In this document: piece after piece, positions 20,609 through 31,697 of the stretch
How positions within the stretch are numbered: position 1 is the first letter of the stretch
Layout: each line of letters opens with the position of its first letter
NCBI GenBank assembly: GCA_928212115.1
Contig: CAKMRJ010005523.1
Location: 140,471,569-140,535,568, forward strand
DNA length: 64,000 nucleotides
Source of the DNA: Lactuca virosa
Taxonomy: Eukaryota > Streptophyta > Magnoliopsida > Asterales > Asteraceae
Direction: 5' to 3'
Program-made: the position numbers and the translations under genes
Notes under the pieces: generated by a model
The model's database searches: none
What the model was told of the DNA's origin: nothing
The model's input: the letters and a program-made list of their open reading frames with translations, nothing else

Positions 20609-21676
20609 ACACTTATGGCTAATGTTACCCTCATTTCTCAGCCTCCACTAACCATATAGCCTCATCTTGAAACCCTAGACCTTTCTATTTTGTTTTTGAG
20701 CTCATTGTGTGCATCTTGGTGTGTTTTGGTTCATTATCAAGAAGAAGGAGTTTGGCACAAGGTTGTGGATCAAGGAAGAGCTTGTGGATCCTGATTCTCT
20801 ACTCCATTTACATCTTGTTTGAGGTAAAAAAGATATGACCTTGCTCATTAGAAGCTTACCTTTAGTTTATATGGGTTTTGGACCCTTTTTGGCCCCATGA
20901 AGGAGATCTAATGATTTGAATCCACTCCAGGAGCTATGAGTTGCCATTATTGGTGTTTCTGAGGTTCAAGGTCCATAAAGTTGGCACATTTAGGGTTTAG
21001 AATCATCCATGCATGAGATTATGTCCATTTAGTGAAATTAGAGTGCTACATCTTGAAATTGGGTCCTGTTGGGGCATGTAAAGTCACCAAGTCAGTGACC
21101 TTATGGTTCTAGATACTTATTAAGGGCTTGATCTGTGGTTTGGACTTCTGGTCTTAAGCATTAAGTGTTAAAAGTGAATTTTGGCTTGGGTGAGTACGTT
21201 GGGCGTACAAGTCTGTACGCGCCGCATACAAGCCATTTAGCATGTATGCTTAGCGTACAACTGAGTACCCCCTGCATACTCAGTCTATTGGGCTTAGCAT
21301 TTTAGGCTTCGAGTTTGGGCCATTCTTTGGGCTTAGATGTTTGGGGTCTTGTTGGGCCATCTGAGTGCAAGTGTTTTGGACGAGGTGAATTGGTGGGCTT
21401 TAGGGTAAGGCCCATGTAAGGGTTTGGGCCCAATTTGGAAAATTAGGCCAAGTATGGGCCTTGAACGGTTAGTTAGATTTTAGGCCTTTTGGATTCTAGG
21501 TTTGGGCCTAAGTCTTAGTCCAAACTAGGTAAGGGGTAAAATGGTTTTTTATCCTAATTATGGACTGATAGTTATGGATTGGAATCCAATTATTAATTGG
21601 ATGTTATTTGGTATTGATAGCTCGAGGATTCGTCGGACAGCAGCCAAAGATTTAGTTGTGTGATTCAGCAGTCGAT

Positions 21677-22114
21677 GTGAGTTTCCTCATTGGGTTTAGC
21701 GGGTCTATGGCACCAAAGTCGACCCTTGTGAATTATGTTAGGATGCAAGGAGTCTGCGTGACCCTTGCACGTAATATGCGTTGCTATGTACACCGGGCGG
21801 GCTCGATGTCGGGCGAGGCCCAATGACTGTATCGTAGGATATTGTTTATGATCATTGTATGTGTTAGTATGATTATGTTATATATGTCTATGCGTATAGT
21901 GGGCAAGGCCCGTTGTCAGGCAGGGCCTAAGAATAACAGATATGTATACCGAGCGGGGCTCGATGTCGGGCGGGGCCCGAAGCCGAGTGAGACTCGATAC
22001 CGGGTGGAGTCCGATGAAGGTCGGGCGCCCAATATGTGATTTATTATGTATGGTATTGGTTTGTTTGGGGAGCTCACTAAGCTTTGTGCTTACGGTTTTC
22101 AGTTTATGTTTTAG
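21677..22114 (+). other. Putative LTR leader intron of solo LTR
   Basis: 438 nt between GAT/GTGAGT and TTTTAG/GTAC, with CTCACTAAGC about 40 nt before the acceptor. Confidence 0.4.
21901..22013 (+). repeat. GC-rich covarying hairpin array
   Basis: Short hairpins follow one another: GGGC-AAG-GCCC (21901), AGGC-AGG-GCCT (21918), CGAGC-GGG-GCTCG (21950-21962), CGGGC-GGG-GCCCG (21967-21979), CGAGT-GAG-ACTCG (21984-21996) and CGGGT-GGA-GTCCG (22001-22013, with G-U pairs). Substitutions on one arm are matched on the other. Confidence 0.8.
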
Positions 22115-22311
22115 GTACTTCCAGTTCCAAAAGAAATGGTTCGGGATGATTGCAGCGCACACACCACCTAGTTCCGTTTTTGTGTTTTACTCTGATTCGA
22201 GATGATGTTTGATACACTTACTTTCATTGGGATTGTATTGATGTTGTTTTTGGAATACTGAATTTATTAAATTAAAAATGAAAATTTTGGGTCGTATTTT
22301 TGGGATGTTTC

Positions 22312-22312
<1 letters not shown>

Positions 22313-22366
<54 letters not shown>

Positions 22367-22402
22367 GTAATAATAATAAGTAAATAAATAAATAAATAAA
22401 AT
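22313..22402 (+). repeat. (AAT)n/(AAAT)n microsatellite, right half
   Basis: About 20 AAT units followed by several TAAA units. The poly-leucine frame on the other strand is an artefact. Confidence 0.95.
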
Positions 22403-22471
22403 AATAAATTGATTGTATTAAGATAAATAAGTGATATAAGTTCACGGGGGGCTTTGTGCTAATTTCATAAA

Positions 22472-23137
22472 TGCAACACCTCAAATTTTAAACCAAAATT
22501 TTCATTTTTAATTTACCAAAAAATTGTTTCACAACCAAGTTATCGAATACAGGATCATCCCAAAACAACCAGTATCATAATTATCAGAGTACATAAAACA
22601 TATCCCAGTAGTAAATTCCCCAACGCGTGTGTACAATCAGACATTCGCCTTCCCGCGGTCCTGCGAAGTACCTGTCACATATCAATCAACAACTGTAAGC
22701 ACAAAGCTTAGTGAGTTCCCCAAGATACCACACATAACACAACATAAATAAACAGTTATGGGTTATCCACAACTCTAGGGCTATCAGTAGTCCCAGTGAA
22801 AGATTTGCCAAGGTGCAAACTTTATACCTGAAAATGATGCATAAGGAGGGGAGTTTTCTGGATCTACAAGCTTGCTAACACCTTCTTCTTCTTCACCAAC
22901 TTCCCTCTTCTACTAAATGCACCAAAAACACCCAAATGAACTTGCAAGGCTCACACAACACTCAAACTCGGGATTAGGGTTTAGGAAAGGTTTGGAGGCT
23001 GATAAGGGTGACCAAAAAGGGGACTTCATGTTCTTTAAATAGTGAGAAACCAAGAAATTAGGGTTTTGGAGTCTGGGCTAGTATGCCCGGCGTACCATAC
23101 GTACGCCCAGTGTACGACTAGAAACATAAAACTTTTC
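22472..23137 (-). repeat. Gypsy C left LTR (presumed 3' LTR), partial
   Basis: It begins TGCAACACCTCAAATTTTAA and aligns closely, by eye, to the gypsy C 5' LTR at 60307-60549. It carries the conserved AAGCTTAGTGAGTTCCCC core and the acceptor (22672), a TATTTAAAG TATA-like box (about 23033-23042, minus) and GTATGC/GCGTAC palindromes (23080-23115). The donor region seems deleted. Gypsy A interrupts it at 23138. Confidence 0.75.
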
Positions 23138-23366
23138 AGTAACATCCCAAAATTCAAGGCCAAAAATTTTGTTTTGATTAAGTTATAATATAAAACCATC
23201 AGTAATAAAACATTCATATTCATATCTCATGTCAAAACCAAAGTGTCAATAATCAAGCATTTTATGATAAAACCATATCAGAGTGTAATCCCAAAGATCT
23301 CATGTGCGGAAAACGTAGTGTGATGCGCTGCGATCAAGCCGACTCCTTTCCTTTGAAAACGAGTAC

Positions 23367-23828
23367 CTGAAACCAAAACTGTAAACCGTAAGCATGAAGC
23401 TTAGTGAGTTCCCCCATCATACCACATACCACATAATACCATTGGTATCTTTCAACGGTAACTACCATCGGTATCATTCAACCAGTATCCGACATCGGTA
23501 TCTTTCAACCGGTAACCGGGGACTATTTCACCCCTACCACTATCATTTAATAACAGGATATAATCATACAGTCAGGCATATCTGGGGTACTGACCTACCC
23601 TTCGATCCTAACGACCGAGTCAGGGAAGAACTATTCCCTGCTACTACCACTGACACACATAACATATCACATAAGCATATCTCATAAGCATATCACATAA
23701 GCATATCTCATGAGCATATCACATAAACATACCAAGATAATTATCACAAAGACAATTATCTACCAACTACCCCTATTGGTGGGCCGGCATTATGGCCTTA
23801 GACCCACCCCTACTGGAAGGTAACTCAC
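23367..23828 (-). other. Putative LTR leader intron of gypsy A
   Basis: Minus-strand GAG/GTGAGT at 23829/23828 and TTTCAG/GTAC at 23367/23366 bound 462 nt. The right LTR has the same sites at 39377 and 38887 (491 nt). The block contains a tandem repeat built on GGTATCTTTCAACCGGTA whose copy number differs between the two LTRs. Confidence 0.4.
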
Positions 23829-25646
23829 CTCACACTGCTGAAGTCCCGTAGACACAATCCCACACTGCTGAAGTCCCGCAGACTCAACCCCAGCTGCTGG
23901 CTGACAGATTCCCGAACTGTCAACATCAAACATCACCCAATTAATAATTGGGTTCCACTACATAACCATAAGTACATTCTTTGGGTAATAACTACATTAC
24001 CCCTAGCTTGGGTTATTCAAGCCCAAGGCCCAAGCCATAGGCCCAAAGTCAATTAGAAATCAAAGCCCAACATATGGCCCAATTTTCCAAATTGGGCCCA
24101 GGCCTATACATGGTCTTATTCAAAGGCCCAACATCATATAATCATTAAGGCCCAAACTATGGCCCATCTATGGCCCAATTTTCCAACTTGGGCCCAAACC
24201 CTCATATGGGCCTTACCCTAAGCCCATCAACATATTCTAGTCCATATGATTATTCTTGGATGGCTCATTAGTAATCCAATCATCAAGGCCCAACTGAAAG
24301 GCCCAATAATAAACCCAAGTGAAATTAGGGTTTCTCATAAAATGGTGATTAGGGTTAAGTTTCCTACTTAACCCATTAAGGACTTAATCCATTAAGTCCA
24401 ATGTTGACTTAGGTTGATTGCAATGATTATTAATTAATATTATGAGTTCATTAATTAATCCCGATGCGATTCCGATAAACCCCAAATTAGGGTTTCATGG
24501 CATTAGGGTTTTCCAAACCCTAATTAGGGTTTCCAACCCAACTTAGCCCAATAGGCCCATTAGCTAAGTCCTTAGATCCATTAGGGTCCATTAAACCCAT
24601 TAGACACGTGTTTGGGCTTTAATGTCAATTAGGGCTTCATTGGGACCATTAGGGTTTATGTCCTTTGTCCAAACACCACAAACGAGTCACCATACAACGA
24701 GGTACACCGCCACCCGACACGGCGGCCGGTGGCGGCAGCCACCACCTCACGGTGGTGGTTTCGAGATTTCTATTATTATTTTGGCACGAATACAATGTAC
24801 AACTCGATAATACAAACACACATACACACTAAAAATAACACACGCGCACACACACACAGCCACCCCTATGGTGGCCGGTGGTGGCAGAAAAGCTATAACC
24901 GGCGACAACCACCATGGTTGGCTGCCATGGTGGTGCACTTGCTTTTCGGCGAAACAAACCTCCCAAGCACACACATCACACATCAACAGTGGAAATACAT
25001 CTACATACACACACCCGGTTGCAAAAATAACCCAGCCACCCTCTTGGTGGCGTATGGCGACCGACAGCAACGGTAGCACATACAATCATCGATGGCAGCA
25101 ACGGATGGAGCTCGAAGGCATCACAGAAATAGCTAACGACGACAGTGGACCTGTGACGACGCAACAGGATAGAAGGAGGTGGCGGCGACACCTTCATGAT
25201 TTGGTTACGCCCCCAACAACCACACTGCGAAGGCGCTCAATACCAAGGCAGCAGGCGGCGGTCTCGTCGTCGTCGAAACGCAGCATCAGTAGCGCACGCC
25301 ATGGCGGTGGTTACGACCCTGGTAGTCCTCTTGGTCGTTCACGGGTTACATTTTGGTTTCGGTGGGGTTCTCCGGCCATTCACAGCGTCACAGGCGGCAT
25401 CAGGTGGCGGGACGGCGACTGAGGAGGTTCCACAACCCTCATGCTAACATTCCTCGTCCCGGATTTGGTTGCCAATGAATTCTCGAGCAGTAGGAGGAGG
25501 CACAGTGGTCAGATTCGGTGGTGGAATCGGTGGCCGGAGAGGGTTCCATTGGTAGTGGCGGTTATCAGAAGTGAAGGAGGGTGGCAGCCGGGTTAACATG
25601 AAGGTGGCGGCTGAATGGTATTCCTTTGGGTTAGGGTTTCTTAGCG

Positions 25647-25660
25647 CATATATATATACC
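25647..25660 (-). promoter_or_regulatory. TATA box of gypsy A LTR
   Basis: GGTATATATATATG on the minus strand, about 400 nt into the LTR. Confidence 0.5.
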
Positions 25661-26058
25661 CGACACACACAAACATATTTTCATAATGGCAGGATAGGTC
25701 CCTCCCATCCGATTTCCTTTCAAAATAAATCCATTAATTACCCTTTGAACCCTCACCATAAAAATCCCTTACAACTTAGGTACACAATTTACCAAACAGT
25801 CCCCCAATGTCTTAATTATAACATATTCAGCCCTTCCACCTCATTTCTTTTTAAAATAAATCTCGATAATTACCACGGAGCCCTTGTCTTCATAAATATT
25901 TATAAAGTGAGTCCTAAACTCACGTTTTTAACCCCCGACTTCTAAAAATGTGACAATTAACTCCTCGAACCCAACACACTGCATATATAATTATTTATTT
26001 TAGGCTACCATTCGTTCAATAATTTATTTATTTAACTAATAAATAAACGGGTATTACA

Positions 26059-27073
26059 ACTCTCCCCCACTTAAATTAGATTTCGTCCTCGAAATCACTC
26101 CTTACTATTTCTTATATGCCAAACCACATCTAGTAGCATGATCACCGTCTCGGGCACACCCTAGCCTTCCCAGGGTAACTGTGACCAATCTTCGCAAAGC
26201 CCTAATATCCTCATATGAACGAATTCCTCGCAACAGGATCACATCCACTTCGTCTGAATCTACTATCTCGAGATGGTCTGATTCCCTGACAGACCACTCA
26301 TACTGAATCATCATCGACGAGTCCAGTCTGTTTATCCCACAACTGAATACTTAACTTATGAGTACTCGCGGTTCGCACTATAATACAGGGTCACAGACCC
26401 AAATATCCTTGCATATCACTCATACTTGGTCAAGGATCAGCTGATCTCGCTGTAAGTGACTTGTTACTTCCCAATCAACCAGCTATTACGTCTGTATTTG
26501 CAACCTAAAACACAAATACTAACATTGCCCAAGTGCTGAAACTGCCCGAACACTAAACTGCCTGAAGCAGTATTTTGCCTCTTGGCCGCTTGCCAAAACC
26601 TATCAAGACCTCCCTGGTCTCAATTCATTCACCAATCATCTGAAATTTCGGGTTCTGGCCCGGCTGCGGAACCAAATGGCTCCCACTTAGTCGTCTCACA
26701 CGACTTCAGAACGACATCCTTCTCTAGAACTAGTTGCCATTAGTTATCCTGTCACCATGACTCTAACAACTTATGATCTAACCGATCGGTTCCATGCGTC
26801 GGATCCTAACGTCACCAAACCCAAGGCTAAAAGTGATGGCTCCATGACCAACGGTAGCCTTATATCATACACGAACCTAAGCAATACATTTCTTCCCTGA
26901 TCTCATAACTACAGTGACGTTCCAACTGTCGTATTGTTGGTTCAACCAGATCTAATCCATTGGGTAATCCCAAAATCCAATCCATGGATTTCCATATCCT
27001 CACTGCTGCACCCGAACTGGTGTGTACTATCATTCCTTTCGCGTCCTAACAACGTACTCAGGCTATCTACCAA
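26059..27073 (-). other. Gypsy A non-coding 3' region
   Basis: Here a chromovirus would have integrase and chromodomain, but I find no such domain. A 69-codon minus-strand frame at 26105-26314 has no recognised motif. The sequence is unlike the pol of gypsies C, E or F, in line with a non-autonomous element. Confidence 0.5.
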
Positions 27074-27590
27074 CCTAGTGAATGCTACGGCTACACCCGC
27101 ATACTTACAACACTCTATCGCTATCTGGCTGCTAGTGAATGCTACAGCTACACCCGCAGACTTACAACACTCTAATATTATCTGACTGCTAGTGAACGCT
27201 ACGGCTACACCCGCAGACTTACAACACTTCCCATGCTAACTGACCACTAGTGAATGCTACGGCTACCCCCGTAGTCTTACAACACTTTCCATACTAACTG
27301 ACCACTAGTGAATGCTACGACTACCCCCGTAGTCTTACAACACTTTCCAAACTATATGACTGCTAGTGAATGCTACGGCTACCCCCGTAGTCTTACAACA
27401 CTTTCCAAACTATCTGACTGCTAGTGAATGTTACGGCTACCCCCGTAGTCTTACAACACTTTCCAAACTATCTGACTGCTAGTGAATGCTACGGCTACCC
27501 CCGTAGTCTTACAACACTTTCCCAACTATCTGACTGCTAGTGAATGCTACGGCTACCCCCGTAGTCTTACAACACTTTCCATACTGGGTC
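27074..27590. repeat. 58-bp minisatellite, nine copies
   Basis: CTAGTGAATGCTACGG recurs at 27074, 27132, 27189, 27247, 27305, 27363, 27421, 27479 and 27537. Each unit contains the inverted pair CTACGG...CCGTAG with a 5-6 base loop. The later units are more alike than the first three, which suggests growth from one side. Confidence 0.95.
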
Positions 27591-27602
27591 GAACACGCAC
27601 TC

Positions 27603-28354
27603 TATTGGGTTTTGAGAATTCTAACACTCCTATGGTGTACATGCAACCCTATAAACCTTGGATCTATGTTTTCTTTATTATACATGCAAATATTAACTAT
27701 TCCAAGGTTTCATCCTAACTAGCATATTATGAAGCACCTATACTACAAAGTTCTAGTTACATGACATACCTTTTGATGTAGCTTGATGTCTTCAAGCTTT
27801 AAGAGCTTAGCCCCAATAGTGTGGAAGCCTCAAATGGAATCACAAATCACCAAAACACATTGGAAGAACTTGAGAGAATATGTATGCACACTAAAATCGG
27901 CCCACTCTTATTTTCACACACTTGTGCCAATTTTGTGAGCCAAGGACCCCTTTATATATTATGGAGGATTAGGGTTACATCCATGTAAAACTTAATACCC
28001 ATGACCTTTCATTTACATAGGATCCATGGGTTAAAAGCTCCATGGACCATCCATGAAAGCTTAGCCCAACCTAAATGAACTTGGCCCATTCCATATATAT
28101 AAGAGTCCATATTTAATTAGTTCTTTTTGATCACTTAATTAATTCTAAATTAATTCTTGATCAATACTAATTAAATAATATGATTCCATGTTAATATATT
28201 AGAACTTATAATATATTAATATAAATCATAAATATACTATTCTCAAAAGACTATCCATATAAATTGTGTCGGTGAAGTGCAACCCAAATGGACCATGCCG
28301 GGTCGGGTCAAGTACATACCAAATATAGTTATGGACTTAGACATTAATCCAACA
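27603..28354 (-). mobile_element. Solo copia LTR, TSD CACTC
   Basis: 752 bp, homologous to the LTRs of the young copia and of copia G (GGTCAAGTACATACCAAATA near its end, then ATTAATCCAACA). CACTC flanks it at 27598-27602 and 28355-28359. The first bases are TATTGGG where TGATGGG would be expected, so the terminal TG has decayed. No internal sequence remains. Confidence 0.85.
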
Positions 28355-28403
28355 CACTCGACCTAACACACAACTGAACTTGAGTCCTAACCGGAACTCT
28401 AAC

Positions 28404-28830
28404 CTAGTTCCTGAAACCTGCTATCACGTGAACCCATTGTATCAGTACCGTACCCATGCCCGTAATCAAAGCGTCACAGTAAACCACGAAATCATCTACA
28501 CCCTCTAGCCGGGTGAGAATCGATGCCTCGCACAACCGCTGCCTGAGAGTCTCGAAGGTTGCTTGCTGCTCAGGCCCCCAACGAAAGGCCACCGACTTCT
28601 TGGTCAGTTGGGTCAAAGGAACCTCAATCTCGGAGAAATACCGTATAAATCTCCGGTAATATCCCGCTAGACCCGAAAAGCTCCGAATCTCAGTTGGAGA
28701 TCTCGGAATCTCCCACTGCATCACGGCCTTATCTTGGTCGGATCGACCAGAATACCCTTCTGGTTGACAAGGTGCCCAAGAGATTGCACCTTGCGCAACC
28801 AGAACTCATAGTTGGAGAAATTTATAAAAA
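28404..28830 (-). pseudogene. Gypsy reverse transcriptase / RNase H relic
   Basis: Minus-strand frames show GHLVNQKGILVDP-like sequence (about 28790), then IRSFSGLAGYYRRFIRYFS and FRWGPEQQATFETLRQRL with DFVVYCDA (28724-28404). This is the RT connection plus the start of RNase H of a chromovirus. The upstream edge lies at a second polypurine-like CTCTCCCCCACTT (plus strand, about 28832-28846), so the fragment may have been brought in by template switching. Confidence 0.8.
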
Positions 28831-29056
28831 GTCTCTCCCCCACTTAGATTCGACTAGTCTTCACGGCATGCGAGAATTGAAGGATTCCCAATCCGTCTCG
28901 CTTTCTAATATCCCACTGATGACTAGCTATGCTTACCAATGCTAGTGTTTAATCACTGATTAAACCTTAAGATCGCCCATCCTCTAAAATCTTGAAGAGT
29001 ACTCTTGAAATCTGGTCCAATCTGACACCTCAATCCATCTCCCATGCTGTCAATTG

Positions 29057-29853
29057 TGATAGGTTTTATACAAACAATCCTATGTGTGCATGCAACCCTA
29101 ATTTGATCTATGTTTTCACTATAAGACATACAACTATATGAACACAAAATAAACCCTAGCATGCTTCTATAATTTTTGAAAATTATATAGAAGTGTAGTA
29201 GACATACCTTTGTTGTTATATAGCAATAACAACTAGTTTCCTTGATCTCTTGAACTCTTGAAAGCAAGCACCACAGTTGTAAATGCCTCTAATGGCTCAC
29301 AAACACCTTGAAGCAAGAAGGCAATTAAGAGAGAGAGGGGAAGGATGCTAATTTCGGCCCTAGGGTTTCCCTTGGAATCAAGTGGCCTAAAATTGAAGCA
29401 TAGGGCATCTATTTATACTGTAGGGTGCTAGGGTTTCAGTCTAAACCCTAATGGATAGCTTAGCCACCAAGCAGCCCAAGGAACCTTCTGGAATGAGGCC
29501 CTTGGACGAAAATATGATGATCCCTCATCATAATTTCGTTCCCCCTTAGTCCATTAGGTTTCCCAGCCCAAAACTCAACTATCACACATTTGACAGTTTA
29601 TACCCCTTTATTTAATTAATCTCTTTTAGTCACCAAATTAATTCCTAATTAATTTATGACTAATACTAATTAAATAAATATGATTTCTCCTTTAATATAT
29701 TATTCTTATAATATATTAATAAACCATAATATCTTCTCTCTCATATCAAATTACCTTGTCAAGTTGCTTTGGTGAAGGCAACCCAAAAGGACCATGCACA
29801 CTCGGGTCAAGTACATACCAAATATAGTTACTGACTTAGACACTAATCCAACA
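29057..29853 (-). repeat. Young copia 3' LTR
   Basis: On the plus strand it reads TGATAGGTTTTATAC...ACTAATCCAACA. The polypurine tract (plus-strand GTCTCCCACTTGCA) is next to its right end. Confidence 0.97.
29408..29421 (-). promoter_or_regulatory. Copia LTR TATA box
   Basis: Minus strand ACAGTATAAATAGA, about 435 nt into the LTR. The same site is present in the other LTR. Confidence 0.6.
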
Positions 29854-30689
29854 GTCTCCCACTTGCATAAGTCTAGTAACTACATCTCACATATGACTTC
29901 CGTATCCGATTAGCAATCGTAGCTTTCAATAGCTGCTGTCAACTCTGACCAATAATCTGTCCTTCAGATAAGGGATCGTATAATCCTCTGTTCTAGATAT
30001 CATGCTAACAATACTTATTGTTTAGCATTTTATTTCTTGATCTCTGATTTGTTCGACATAGAACTCAGTTGAACACATCAACTTCATCCTGACCGGGCCC
30101 GTCACATAAGTCAAACCAAATCATCAAGTGGCCAAGATATCGCTTTTATTCTCATAGAATAAAAGGAACAGAAAAACGTCGACTAATATACCTTTATCAT
30201 TTACTAGTTAAGCCACACACAATAATGCGTTTTATAACATCAAGTTACTGATGCGTTTTCGCATTATCAATGTATAATCAACTAGCAAACAATAACCATA
30301 TCTCTAGGTTTAAAGATTATATGATATTATCATCTTGCGATCACTTGTGATAACATTCATGAAGTGATACCAGCAAGTGTGGGTCTATTCCAATGCTCAA
30401 TACAAATTTCATAAGCACTCATAAACTTTGCAGCAAACCTTTGCTATGTCTAAAACTTTTCAGACAATCTACAAACAAATTTATGACAATCTTCCTTCAT
30501 ATCTACTTCCAACATATGAACGATTGTGGACTGTTCGAATAATCTTATTATTCAGGAAGTCAAACCATGCAAAATTGAAACAATAGATAAATAATCAACA
30601 CAAGATAGAAGCTTTCTTATAAATAACACACCTTTATTTAATCATCAAATGTTGAATACATGATCATCCATTACAAGTTTCCTACCTAT

Positions 30690-31697
30690 CTAATCTAAAC
30701 TAATATCGTCCTTCAGCCCTACGCTCCTAGCGTGCTGCAAATGCTTAACCCTACTCAGTCCCTTCGTGAGGGGATCTGCTGGGTTATCTTCTGACGATAC
30801 CCTCTTCACAACGAGGAGTCCCTCTTCTACTCGATGTCTAATAAAATGGTATTTCCTGTCGATATGACGAGATCTGCCATGATCCCTTGGTTCCTTGGTT
30901 AAGGCAACCGCTCCTTCATTATCACAGAAAATTTCCATGGGCTCTTTTATGGATGGCACAACTCCAAGGTCTCCAATGAAGTTCTTCAACCATATAGCCT
31001 CCTTTGACGCCTCGCTCGCCGCAATGTACTCTGATTCGCACGTTGAATCAGCTACGGTTTCTTGCTTGGAACTTTTCCAAGTCACTGCTCCTCCATTCAG
31101 GGTAAAGACCCAGCCCGACTGCGATCGGTAATTATCCCGATCTGTCTGGAAACTAGCGTCACTGTACCCTCGCACCCTTAAGTCATCACTCCCACCCAGG
31201 ACTAGAAACCATTCCTTAGTCCTTCGTAGGTACTTAAGAATATTCTTGACAGCAATCCAATGTGCCCTACCAGGATTCCCTTGATATCTGCTGACCATGC
31301 TCAAAGCGAAAGCCACATCAGGGCGAGTACAGGTCATAGCGTACATAATTGAGCCAACTGCGGAAGCGTAAGGTACTCGGCTCATATCAGCTATTTCTGC
31401 CTCTGTACTCGGGCTCTGAGTCTTACTCAGTTTGGTATTGCATTGGATTGGTAACTCCCCTTTCTTGGAATTTTCCATACTAAAACGTTTTAGTACCCTT
31501 TCCAAGTATGTATCCTGACTGAGTCCTATCAGTCTCTTACTTCTGTCTCTCACTATCCTTATTCCCAGAATATATGCAGCCTCTCCGAGGTCCTTCATAG
31601 CGAAACACTTCCCAAGCCAGGACTTGACCTCCTGCAATGTTGGGATGTCGTTTCCTATGAGTAGTATGTCATCGACATACAATACGAGGAAGCTCAC
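30690..31697 (-). CDS. Young copia pol, C-terminal part: RT catalytic end and RNase H
   Basis: 335 codons. LYVDDILL (residues 6-13) carries the YVDD catalytic pair of reverse transcriptase. The RNase H domain follows, with GYSDASFQ (first catalytic Asp), CESEYIA (Glu) and FCDNEGAVAL (Asp), and ends at NPADPLTKGL, the normal copia C-terminus. The reading frame extends upstream to about 31728, where it meets the frame of the gag-pol ORF through a frame change. In life this is not a separate gene but the end of the polyprotein. Confidence 0.9.
   Translation of the reverse strand: MSFLVLYVDDILLIGNDIPTLQEVKSWLGKCFAMKDLGEAAYILGIRIVRDRSKRLIGLSQDTYLERVLKRFSMENSKKGELPIQCNTKLSKTQSPSTEAEIADMSRVPYASAVGSIMYAMTCTRPDVAFALSMVSRYQGNPGRAHWIAVKNILKYLRRTKEWFLVLGGSDDLRVRGYSDASFQTDRDNYRSQSGWVFTLNGGAVTWKSSKQETVADSTCESEYIAASEASKEAIWLKNFIGDLGVVPSIKEPMEIFCDNEGAVALTKEPRDHGRSRHIDRKYHFIRHRVEEGLLVVKRVSSEDNPADPLTKGLSRVKHLQHARSVGLKDDISLD

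Larger units (their letters stand above)
20358..22312 (+). mobile_element. Solo gypsy LTR, sense strand +, TSD ATAAT
   Basis: It starts TGTAACATTA and ends GGGATGTTTCA. ATAAT flanks both sides (20353-20357, 22313-22317), though the AAT microsatellite target makes that match less specific. In order: GTACGC-type palindromes (20458-20570), TATA (20599), a second palindrome cluster (21190-21280), a donor GAT/GTGAGT (21677), a GC-rich hairpin array (about 21795-22013) and an acceptor TTTTAG/GTAC (22114). There are no internal genes or PBS, so it formed by LTR-LTR recombination. Confidence 0.85.
23138..26058 (-). repeat. Gypsy A 3' LTR (2921 bp)
   Basis: It ends GGGTATTACA at 26058, followed by the polypurine tract (plus-strand ACTCTCCCCCACTT). 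The first base of the left end appears mutated (AGTAACATCCC instead of the TGTAACATCCC seen at 38658). In sense order it has a TATA run (25660-25647), a GC-rich CCACCGTG/CACGGTGG-type inverted-repeat zone (about 24930-24720), a donor (23828) and an acceptor (23367). The plus-strand frame at 24868-25422 also exists in the other LTR but matches no domain I know. Confidence 0.9.

Noticed and set aside
22272..22484. Poly-Leu membrane-like peptide
   Set aside because: It is a reverse-strand reading of the AAT microsatellite.
24868..25422. 184-codon plus-strand frame, also present at 40431-40985
   Set aside because: It lies antisense in the gypsy A LTR and appears twice only because the LTR is present twice. 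No domain is recognised and the GC-rich inverted repeats keep frames open by composition.
27074..27590. CRISPR-like array
   Set aside because: The units are contiguous 58-bp tandem copies without unique spacers, inside a plant retrotransposon.
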